Of a stretch of 64,000 nucleotides of DNA, positions 52,135 to 61,220 are shown piece by piece. This stretch comes from Megamerina dolium (lineage: Eukaryota > Arthropoda > Insecta > Diptera > Megamerinidae): NCBI GenBank assembly GCA_963854835.1, contig OY978525.1:7861540-7925539 (forward strand). Reading direction: 5' to 3'. Positions within the stretch are counted from its first letter, which is position 1, and each line of letters opens with the position of its first letter. The notes beneath the pieces are model-generated. The model ran no database searches and was not told the DNA's origin. It was given only the letters and a program-made list of their open reading frames with translations. Both the position numbers and the translations under genes were made by a program.

Positions 52135-52731
52135 TTTGAAGTAGTAAGGGACTTTGTCTATCTTGGAACCAGCATCAAGAACTGTAGTAACGTCAGCCTG
52201 GAGATCATGCGTAGGATAACTCTTGCTAACAGGTGTTACTTTGGGCTGAGTAAGCAATTGAGAAGTCGAGCCCTCTCTCGAAGAACGAAAACTACACTCT
52301 ACAAGACTCTCATCATGCCTGTCCTAATATATGGCGCTGAAGCCTGGACAATTTCCACCTCGGATGAGCGAATGTTTGGAGTTTTCGAGAGAAAAGTCCT
52401 ACGCAGGAACTTTGGACATATTTGCGTTGGTGGCGAGTACCGAATAAGGTACAACCATGAGCTGTACGAGTTGTATGCCGATATTGACACAGTAAAGCGC
52501 ATCAAAATCCAGTGGCTGCGCTGGCTAGATCATGTCGAGCGAATGGAAGAACACGCTCCAGCTATAAAGGTGTTATATTCGGAACCCGCTGGAGGACGAC
52601 GCAGAAGAGGAAAACCTAACCTCCGGTGAAAAGACCAAGTACTGGAAAACCTGACGGCGCTTGGAATTTCTAACTGGCGCCAGCTAGCAAAGAACAGAGA
52701 TGGCTGGCGAAGCATGTTATTTTCGGTCTAA
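52135..52731 (+). pseudogene. RTE-like non-LTR retrotransposon, C-terminal fragment
   Basis: The longest fragment of this family. It reads [100 protein letters not shown] and GGRRRRGKPNLR. A TGA (usually TGG, Trp) at 52627-52629 stops the frame; beyond it [20 protein letters not shown] then KNRDGW reads on to the TAA at 52729. This is the region downstream of the reverse transcriptase in RTE-like elements. The copy is 5'-truncated and ends with an AAGT repeat after GGCCACATAA. Clade assignment is by similarity of this domain only. Confidence 0.85.
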
Positions 52732-52782
52732 ATCGATATTCGGTTGTTATGGCCACATAAGTAAGTAAGTATCTACATATAA

Positions 52783-53151
52783 AAAAAAATAAAAATAAAT
52801 AAGTGGCCACATAAAGCCCCAAAGGGCTCATTGGCCGAGCTTCTCTTCCATTACTGTTGTGCGTCTTAAATTTTGGACAATATTAGAAGGGACCTACTTA
52901 TTTTAGCCGGTTCCGAACGGCAGAACACTTGTGACATCACTTTTTCTGAGCTTTGTCACAGAGTTATTTTTAGCAGCTTTTTCATGGCAAGTTGTTACTG
53001 TCGGAAGAATTGCCAATTGCTTGCCGACAGGTGGGTACCGTTCGAAAGAAAAATCTTATCGATATTAAATTTGTTATGCATCAGCCGGGGATTGAACCAC
53101 CGACCTACAGATCAGAAGGCGAACACACTAACCACTGAGCTACGGCACCCA
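52783..53151 (-). mobile_element. tRNA-derived SINE, full length
   Basis: Right to left: GGGTGCCGTAGCTCAGTGGT head, A box TAGCTCAGTGG, B box GGTTCAATCCC, complete body, GAGCCCTTTGGGGCTTTATG, then an A/T-rich tail (52783-52800). A short ACATAT repeat flanks it (about 52775 and 53156), a weak target-duplication candidate. Confidence 0.92.
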
Positions 53152-53197
53152 ATCAACATATGCAGGGTATAATTTGGTCGGCCCCAGCCGACTGTAA

Positions 53198-54069
53198 GGT
53201 CATTTTTTTAAGTTAACTTTGATGCAGTGATAATACTTTAGCCAACGCTTTTATCGTTGAGAATTATTGTTAGTTAGAGAAACTGTTAAAAACAAGCCGC
53301 TTTGACTACACTTCAAATGCAATTCAACTCTCTTGGCATTTTATCATTTTATGCCACTTTACGTTTTTTGACTTATCCACTTGATGAATAATTCACATAC
53401 ATATACATTTTTGCTTAACAAATTGTCCTAAGTAGTTAGATAGTATTATGTAGTGACATAATTTTCTAGTACCAGCATTTCAACATGATTACGATTAGAA
53501 AAATATTTACATACTCACATATTTTACACTACTCGTAATCTCTGTGTAGTTGATAGTTGGATGAATGGATGCATGGATAGATGAATTCCTTTTGTCATCT
53601 TCAAAATGAAAGAGAAAAGCATACAACAACTAGAGAATTTGAATTTGAATAAAAAAAAAAGAAGGAAATTAAACTTTTATGCATGAGATGATCTTTTTGT
53701 TTGTTTGTTTGTCCACATAATAACATCGGTCATTTGGTAAGTACAGTAGATGGTCGTATTTATATACACAGAATTACATATGTATATCAAAGAGACATAC
53801 CAAAATAGAGGTACAAATATTTATGTAAATGTTCATGAAAGCCGCCTCACCCAATGACTTTTTAGTCCTCTGATAAGATTATTCAAATTTCAGCGTGCAT
53901 ATGTTGGTACGTGTGAGTTTCATATGAACTTTGACATACTTGTAAACGTATTATACTTCTAATTGTGGCGTAATAACGCCACAGCCAACCACCCGATGCT
54001 GTTGCTGTATATTTTTTAAATTGTTGTTGCTGCTATCGCTTCCATGTATTGTTCTTCATGACTGCAACT

Positions 54070-54106
<37 letters not shown>

Positions 54107-54295
54107 TCGATGATGTTGTTGTAATTCAATAGAATTCGAATAAATGAATCAATGAATGAATGAATGATAAAGTGGATGCTTGACGCGTGCGTTAATAACA
54201 ACAACGCCTTTCTAATAAATCGAACAAGCATAGAAATATCTATGGGAGTATTTGTGCAGATGTGAGTATACATGGTAGTCCGAGTTGGTGTCTTT
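53198..54295. other. AT-rich intergenic sequence with (AC)n
   Basis: A pure (AC)n tract at 54070-54104 and a short (TGAA)n near 54145-54165. No gene was found. Confidence 0.45.
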
Positions 54296-55120
54296 GTTGG
54301 TATTTTGTGAAACGATTAAAACAAATATGTGCCGTTTTGATCGATAATCTTTTGCCATTTTTGGGATTAAGCCATTATTCTTCTGAGTTTTCTGAGCGAA
54401 AAACTGATCCAAGTGTGTTTAACAGCCCTTTACGGAATTTAAATTGACACCATTAAGAGAGTTCTGCAGAGATCAAAACGAATTATATGTATTCTGAAGG
54501 TGCATGGTTCGGGCTATATGGTTGATGAAGTAAAACTTCCCAACCAAGCTCTGGGCGGTTCATCAAAGATGTATGTTGTCCGGCGTTGTCATGATGGAAC
54601 ACAACACCTTTTCTGTTGATCAATTCTGGCCGTTTTAATTGAAATGCTTACTTCAGTCTCGTGATTTGTGACGAGGTTGTAGAAGTTCATAATGAACAAT
54701 TCCCTTCCAAACCCACCAGACACACAGCATTACCATTCTTGGTGTCAATCCAGGCTTTGCCACAATTTGAGAAGCTGCAACTTGCTTCGTCCATGATTTT
54801 TTTCGCACATTACTGTCGTACGTGATCCACTCGTGATTCGATTCGTTTTAATAGTGAATCGCAAATGGAAATTCGGTCCATTAAATTTTTCACTCTAAAT
54901 TTATGTGGCACCCAAACAGCGAGTTTCTTTGTGTATCCAGCTTTCTTCAAATGCTTGATAACTGTTTGGTGATGAATGCCTAGTTCCCTAGCAATATCCA
55001 CGCTGCTTATGTGCTGGTCTTTTACAGTGCCTAGTGCATCTTTAACATCAAAATTATCAGATCGAAAACGAGCAAACCACTTCACTGCTGTTTCTCTAGT
55101 TACAGCATCGTTTACTTAAA
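54296..55120 (-). pseudogene. mariner (DD34D) transposase relic
   Basis: The minus-strand HTH half is well preserved (55085-54810): MKWFARFRSDNFDVKDALGT, VDIARELGIHHQTVIKHLKK, AGYTKKLAVWVPHKFRVKNL. Downstream, broken frames contain the region around WDxxG and a C-terminal block near 54520-54620 (matching HDNAGQHTSLM and SLVGKFYFINHIA-like reading). Frameshifts are many. The lineage is related to, but distinct from, family C. Confidence 0.8.
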
Positions 55121-55149
55121 CGTCACAATTTTCAAAAAAGTACTACTGA

Positions 55150-55560
55150 AGATGTGAACTTGATTAATTCAACTTTGGGTAAAAATTATGTGAATCTTAG
55201 AACAGTACAAAGATGGGTTGCAAGATTACATGACAATAATTTTTGCCTTGAGGATTTTTCACGTACCCGTGCTCCAAAAAAGGTTGAGGACGAAGAAATT
55301 CAAAGTTTTCTTAATGAAAATCCATCTCAAACTGTCAGAGCTGAATGTTATCAGCAACAAATGATCAAATTAAGTAATTCTGTGAAGAAAAACAGACCAT
55401 TTACGGGCCAATTAAGTCGAAAAGTGATGTTCACAAGTGCACTAGACTTACAGCGAAATCAAAATCATCAGGAATTCATCTACTTCTTAGGCTGGGAAGT
55501 TCTGCAGAATGCGACTCTTTCCAACTATACTTATTCAGATTTTTAAAATTCATTATATTT
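55150..55560 (+). pseudogene. mariner-like fragment, N-terminal and central parts joined
   Basis: A 130-codon frame reads VNLRTVQRWVARLHDNNFCL, then EDFSRTRAPKKVEDEEIQSF and LNENPSQTV (HTH domain). It jumps to QQQMIKLSNSVKKNRPFTGQ, the region ahead of the second catalytic D, and later GWEVLQNATLSNYTYSDF. The DE motif and HDN block are lost or unrecognisable. It is a deletion derivative, transcribed opposite to its neighbour at 54296. Confidence 0.7.
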
Positions 55561-55896
55561 CCGAATTGGTTCAAATAAATGACATGTCCACACAAGAAAT
55601 CAACCAGTGAAGTCTTACTATTCCAATAACCGAACTACCCTGTACAAGTAGATATGTTTCCAGAGGTATTTATTCATTTTCTCATGTGTGGGTGTAAAGC
55701 ATAACTCATAAGTAGCGATGGCTTCTTGTGCTGCTTTTCATTTTCTTCATTATGTTGTTGTCCTTCTATTTATAGAACATTTTTCAAATTTTTAATGGAA
55801 TTTACAAAAATTTAATAAACGTTTTAACATCTTAGTCCTACTAGCTGATATTGACGTTCCATTGTTTCAATTATCATCATTTAAATATCATTTATT
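55561..55896. other. AT-rich intergenic sequence without a gene
   Basis: Nothing recognised. Confidence 0.35.
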
Positions 55897-56216
55897 TCAT
55901 TTGTATATAAAAAAAAAATATGTGGCACTTAAAACCCCAAAGGGCTCATTGGCCGAGCTTCTCTTCCATTACTGTTGTGCGTCGGTTCCGAACGGCAGAA
56001 CACTTGTGACATCACTTTTTCTGAGCTTTGTCACAGAGTTCTTTTAGAAGCTTTTTCGGAAGAATTGCCAATTGCTTGCCGTCAGGTGGGTACCATTCGA
56101 AAGAAAAATCTTATCGATATTAAAATTGTTATGCATCAGCTGGGGATTGAACCACGACCTACAGATCAGAAGGCGAACACACTAACCACTGAGCTACGGC
56201 ACGGCTCATTTGTATA
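55897..56216 (-). mobile_element. tRNA-derived SINE, internally shortened, with 11-bp target duplication
   Basis: The SINE is 55908-56205. The head (A box TAGCTCAGTGG, B box GGTTCAATCCC) and the 3' end (CCTTTGGGGTTTTAAGTGCC) are present. Two internal deletions remove GGCTAAAATAAGTAGGTCCC and neighbours, and TAACAACTTGCCATG. The target duplication TCATTTGTATA is perfect (55897-55907, 56206-56216). Confidence 0.92.
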
Positions 56217-56709
56217 AATTGGTAAAAAAAAAAAAATATGCGTTCAATCAGTGTATTTTCTTGTTTTTTTCCCCGTTTTTTCCAATGAATTTACATATAT
56301 TTTAAAAATGACATGCATATTTTGGACGTGTCTAATATTCATCTAAGAATTTTTCACTACTATTTGCTGTCATTTTGAATTTACCCTCTTTTTTTTGCTT
56401 GGTCCTGTCAACATAAGCTTGAACTGACATTTACCTAGTACAAGAAACTGATAAGATGAAAGGCCTTGTACAGCCCACTGAAACAAACACTTCTCTACAT
56501 ATTTGGAGTTGTTAAATTGTAGGTTGAAGTTGGCTTAGTTGACTTAGTTAGATCACATTCCGTCCCTAATCTAAAAATGAAAGTTCCAACTTTCATTAAA
56601 ATACCCAAAATCGCCCCTAAAGGAGCAAAATCGATGGCCTAACTTCACTAATTTTTACTAATCATCAATTTTTCTGAAAAAGTTGGGTGTACAACTTAAA
56701 AAGTTCTTT
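56217..56709. other. AT-rich intergenic sequence without a gene
   Basis: The phrase GTTCCAACTTTCATTAAAAT near 56583 resembles GTCCCAACTTTCATATTCG at 18213; no defined element. Confidence 0.35.
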
Positions 56710-57665
56710 ATTTTTGCTGGAAATATGCATTTATTTCGATAACAAACTGAATTCACACATTATTTAAAGTACTTCCCATCGGAAGCTACAACAATTCCCC
56801 ATCATTTTGGTAATTTATGGACTCCGTCCAAAGAGAACGGCTTAATTTTTGAGACCAAAAATGAATCAAGTCATTTTCGGATACCCTGTACTGAAGTGAA
56901 GCTTATTCCAGTAAGAGCATTCTGCATGGATCGATACAAATGGTAGTCAGATGGGGCAAGGTCTGAGCGGGTGAGGTAAAACTTCCCAGCCACTATTTTC
57001 CAAATAGTTTTTAATGGGTTGAGCAACATATGGTCGAGCCTTGTCATGATAGAAAATTATGGACTCGTGTCTAGTTGCATAATTTGGGCGTTTTGCGGTC
57101 AATACTCGCTTGAAACGAATCATTTATATTCGATAGAGATTCTTTGTAACCCTTATATCTAGTTCCACAAGCTCATAATACAACACTGCCTTCTGGTCCC
57201 ACCAAATATAGAGCATTACCTTGACACTATGGATATTTGGCTTTGCCGTTGATTTTGCTGGTTGGCGGGTCTCACATATGACTTTTTTCGTTTCGGGTTA
57301 TCATAATAAATCAATTGTTTATCACCAGTAATCATATGATGTAAACATAACTTCTTTTTTTGGCGTTACAGCTGCATTTCTGGCATACAAAATCGCCGCT
57401 CAGCGTCTCTCGACTTCAATTCATACAGCATCCAATTTCCTTGCTTTTCCGCAATTTCTTCTTGTGTTTGACAATAATCTTGATCAAGTACTGTTTCCAA
57501 TTCTTGGTTGTCAAACTTTTTTGGGTGCCCAGGACGTTCTTAGTATTACACGTCAAAATTACCACTTTTGAATCGCGCAAACCACTTCTGACACACTCTA
57601 GCCTCTGGAGCATATTCAGGATAAGCTTCTGTGAGTTGTACACCCAATAATATACTTGTTCCCGT
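56710..57665 (-). pseudogene. mariner (DD34D) transposase relic, further lineage
   Basis: Read on the minus strand, short frames carry the features in order: HTH end near 57590-57650 (EYAPEARVCQKWFARFKSG-type reading), the core near 57200-57330, the HDK block (about 57045), HPLRSDLAPSDYHLYR near 56950 with the third D, and a C-terminal ASDGKYFK near 56770. There are numerous stops and shifts. It differs clearly from the mariners at 59169 and 40180. Confidence 0.7.
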
Positions 57666-58140
57666 CTCTGCCCCTTAGCAGCTCGCCGCTACAAAAGAAT
57701 CAATGGGGGCCGGTCATACAATTTATTGAGATTTATGGACATTTATGGAGTTATTTACATATTTTCTGATGATTTTGAGTTCATTTCGTAAAGGAGCCTC
57801 TCTAGAGATTTAAGATAGGGAGTAAGTACGTTTCGAAAAAATATCGAGTAGTGAGACTTAGTAAGCGTCGGTCATTAATTTTACCTCTCTAAGAGCACTC
57901 TAACAGTGATGGATGAGAATTTTTATAAAAACGTAATTTCTGTAGGAGAGACTCCCTAAGGGATGATCATAAGCGGTAGGTATATTTAGGGGAAATGTTT
58001 GAGTAGAAGTAATAGTGAGGGTCGATCATACATTTTATCGTTCAAGGTGCAATTCCTTGACAATTTCGAGTTATTTGACAATTTTCAAGTATTTTAAAGT
58101 ACATTTTCTGTGGGAGTCTTCCTGAAAAGTAAATTTAGCC
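57666..58140 (-). repeat. diverged CCTTAGGGG-type repeat
   Basis: CTGCCCCTTAGCAGCTCGCC, GGAGCCTCTCTAGAGATTTA and GAGACTCCCTAAGGGATGAT mark units like those in NADK intron 4 (24120-25170). Confidence 0.5.
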
Positions 58141-59166
58141 AGTTAGTATGTACTGTTCTATTTTTGTTAGGGCAGAAATGCGACCAATCGATTTTTTTAA
58201 TCGATTTTTACAATCCAAAGACAGGCAGCATTACAAATATAAAATTTACATTATTCCTTCCTTCTGAAAAAATGCTAAAATTGTCAAACATTCTGTTGAA
58301 CCCAATACCACATCACACAGAAAAGATCAACACAATATAATATAATCCCATTGGCATCGTATAAATACGAAAGATTTTTTTTTTTTTTTTTCTCAATTTA
58401 TTCCTTAGGCATACATTGTACTCAGAACTCAGAACTTAATGGAAAAAAAAATGTTTACACTGTTAAGCGGTTGACATAAAAAGAAATCATTTATTATTTT
58501 ACTCTTTTCTCTATTTCTTTCGTCATGAAATTACATCCGTTAAGTATTTCTTTATGCTCAAATTGAACCTTGAAATAGTTTCTGCTGGATTATCTGAAGC
58601 ATTAAGTATTTCTCCATATGAGTAAGTACAAATACAAGTATGAGCGTATAATTAATTATATATTCACATCACAGTGTTGATAAATATAATTGACAATGCG
58701 AATTTCTATACTCGTAGTATGTATGTAGTTAAATGCTATGAATATGTATAGAGAATTTTAAAAATTCTTCAAAATAATACGAATGATTGATAGATAAATA
58801 AATGATGACTTTTAAACGTACGTAACAAAAAAATACGTACTTAATATTAAAAAAAAAGAAAGTGAATAAATACACGTATGTACTTGTATTAATTATATAG
58901 CATCGTGCAAAAAATACGCCTAATTGTTTGGTAATAAAAATGACGAGATATAATTGATTACTTTTATGAAATTACAAAAAAATAAAATTTTTTTAATAAA
59001 TAGCCTCTATTAATATCTTTAATATCTCTTATACAATATATAAATTCCATAAAACAATATGAAATCAAAATAGAACCATTTAAGACCATTTCTTCATGAG
59101 ATGTTTGCTCCGAAAGAGCATCCTAACGAAGTGCTAAAGTCAGTAAAATATTAAGTATAAGAAAAG
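58141..59166. other. AT-rich intergenic sequence without a gene
   Basis: T tract at 58375-58391, A-rich runs. No gene or mobile element was recognised. Confidence 0.4.
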
Positions 59167-59168
59167 TA

Positions 59169-60420
59169 AAAGAAATCCATTATTTTTGCATTAAATTGAA
59201 GTTTTTATTTAGCATAGTTAGAATGATCCGATTTAGGTCAAATATGCATTGTATTGTTCGATAACTTGTTGCCATTTTGAAGGTAATTTCATAATGTCAC
59301 TCTCATAGAAACCCTCGTCCCTAACGGCAAAAAACTGGGACAGTCGATTTTCACAAGCTTCTCTTGAGGTGAATTTTTCACCAGCAAAATCATACGCCAT
59401 AGACAGGAACAGGTAGTAATGACTTGGTGCCAGGTCCAGACTATAAGATGGATGCATAAGAATCTCCCAACCAAGCTTCCGGAGCTTCTGGCGAGTCACT
59501 ATCGATGTGTGTAGCCTGGCGTTGTCCTGATGGAACACAATTCCTCTCCTATTGGCCAAAGCTGGCCGCTCCTGGGCGATTGCTTACTTCAGACGGTCCA
59601 ATTGTTGACAGTACAGGTCCGAATTAAGAGTTTGGACGTAGGGAAGCAGCTCATAGTAGATGGTTCCCTGCCAATCCCACCAAACACAAAACATCAAAAC
59701 CTTCCTGATTGTCACTCCTGGCTTGACAACCGTTTGCGCCGATTCACCGCGATTCGACTACGACTGTTTTCGCTTGATTTTGTCATAAATGACCCACTTT
59801 TCATCACCAGTAACCATTCGCTTCAGAAATGGATCGATTTTGTTGCGATTCAGCAGCGATTCACAAATTAAAATTCGGTCCATGAGGTTTTTTTTGCGTT
59901 AACTCGTGTGGCACCCATATATCTAGCTTCTTTTTGTATCCAGCCTTATTTAAATGGTTGGAAACGGTTTTTTTTTCAATGCTTAGCAATAGAAACAGTG
60001 CTTACATGACAGTCAGACTCGACGATTTACATTATTTTATCGATATTTTCGACAATTGGCCTTCCAGAGCGTTCAAAATTACCGGAACGGAATCGACGAA
60101 ACCAAAATTGCACATAATTGGCTGTTACAGTATCAGGACCAAAAACACTATTCATATTTTAGACCGTCTGGCTTGCGTTTTCGCATTTATCGAAGAAAAA
60201 CTGTAAAATATGGTGTATTTTCTCTTTAATGGTGTCCATCATTGACGCGTGCTGAAACAATACTGAGTCAAGCAATCACAAAACTGCCTGAAGTTCTATT
60301 TAGTCTATTTAGTACGAAACCCTATCTTTCTAACGCCATCTAGCGTAACCCGATCGCACTTATACAACGCGAGATAGAGATTTCTAAAGCCATCTATTGG
60401 AAAAATAATGGATTTCTTTT
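59169..60420 (-). mobile_element. mariner, full length (family C)
   Basis: The left end AAAGAAATCCATTATTTTTG and the inverted right end (AAAAATAATGGATTTCTTTT) are flanked by TA (59167-59168, 60421-60422). At 1252 bp it is full-sized. It is the longest of this family here (others: 19211-20155, 28480-29140, relic 49945-50770). Confidence 0.92.
59233..60235 (-). pseudogene. mariner (family C) transposase, broken
   Basis: The C-terminal frame (59559-59233) is intact: [20 protein letters not shown] (second D), LGWEILMHPSYSLDLAPSHY, where the third catalytic D is changed to H (APSHYYLF), and a C-terminus ending QYNAYLT. Upstream frames show the RPNPYVQTLNSD-like core, the DE motif region near 59785, WVPHELTQKKPHGPNFNL-type words near 59900 and the HTH part to about 60230. 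Several frameshifts separate them. The D-to-H change alone would abolish catalysis. Confidence 0.85.
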
Positions 60421-60579
60421 TACTCAACTTTATATAAAATTGTTTATAAAGAGTGATAAAATAGGAGGTACTTTTTCCAATAGGTATTCTCAGACATCTC
60501 ACGCGTGACAACTGTCATATTCATATGACATTTGTGTTTTGTTATTCATTGACATTTCACCATAAATTGATTTACGTCA

Positions 60580-61100
60580 GAACAACATTTACAAATTGTG
60601 AAAATTTATTTCCAAAATCAGTCACACAGCACAGCAAACCATCGATTGGATTGAATGCAAGTTTTAACAAGAACATCATATCAAGAACTGGACTCTTGAA
60701 TTGGTCTTCAAGATCTTGTGATCTGACACCGCTGGATTACTTTTTATGGGGGTATGTGACAGTAACAACTTGCCATGAAAAAGCTTCTAAAAGAACTCTG
60801 TGACAAAGCTCAGAAAAAGTGATGTCACAAGTGTTCTGCCGTTCGGAACCGGTTAACATAAGTAGGTCCCTTCTAATACTGTCCAAATTTAAGACGCACA
60901 ACAGTAATGGAAGAGAAGCTCGGCCAATGAGCCCTTTGGGGCTTTAAGTGCCACATATATATATATATGTGAAATCACTGATTTATGTCGATAAATCACA
61001 ATCGATTGCTGCATTAGAAGCGAACATAACAATCGGTCGAACTGATCGAAAGAGTTCTTGAAAATTGGACCTATAGAATGGATCATGTCAGCCAGTTGCG
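60580..61100 (+). pseudogene. DD41D transposase remnants, N- and C-terminal pieces
   Basis: EQHLQIVKIYFQNQS at 60580-60624 matches the HTH start of DD41D transposases. After a deletion, NIISRTGLLNWSSRSCDLTP then LDYFLWGYV (60676-60758) gives the region with the third catalytic D, which is absent from the copy at 10924. The frame is cut by the SINE at 60759 and resumes after it with YVKSLIYVDKSQSIAALEAN (60966 on), then decays. The first two catalytic residues are deleted. Confidence 0.8.
60753..60972 (+). mobile_element. tRNA-derived SINE, 5'-truncated, with 7-bp target duplication
   Basis: The SINE is 60760-60965. It lacks the tRNA head and starts at CAGTAACAACTTGCCATGAA, then runs to GAGCCCTTTGGGGCTTTAAG and a (TA)n tail. 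The duplication TATGTGA (60753-60759, 60966-60972) is perfect. It lets the split transposase frame be read across the insertion. 5' truncation is typical of LINE-mediated insertion. Confidence 0.9.
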
Positions 61101-61220
61101 GACAGCATTTAAAAGAAAATTATTTTCAAACAGTAAATGTCTTAAACTGAATATGCGTCTCAAAAGCAATTATTAAATTTCAAAAAAAAAACTTCCAGAA
61201 GCTTTTATGCGATCACCCTC

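Larger units (their letters stand above)
51105..53197 (-). mobile_element. tandem-repeat-bearing element, inverted, with two nested insertions
   Basis: The left side (TTATACCCTGCATAATGTA, ATTTCGGTCAGATGTTTGTA, CGATTTAACGATGTCCGTCC) is the reverse complement of the right end of the 47524-49150 element. Inverted ~150-bp units run to about 52130. The terminus reappears at 53161-53197 (ATAATTTGGTCGGCCCCAGC then CGACTG). Between them lie an RTE-like fragment (52135-52770) and a SINE (52783-53151), both inserted later. Confidence 0.75.
60451..61220 (+). mobile_element. DD41D (rosa-type) transposon, internally deleted, split by SINE
   Basis: The left end GAGTGATAAAATAGGAGGTA then CTTTTTCCAATAGG resembles the 12282 end of the other DD41D copy. 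The right end GATCACCCTC at 61211-61220 is its likely inverted partner. Inside are an N-terminal snippet and the C-terminal part of the transposase, separated by a deletion, with a SINE (60760-60965) in the C-terminal coding part. Confidence 0.65.
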
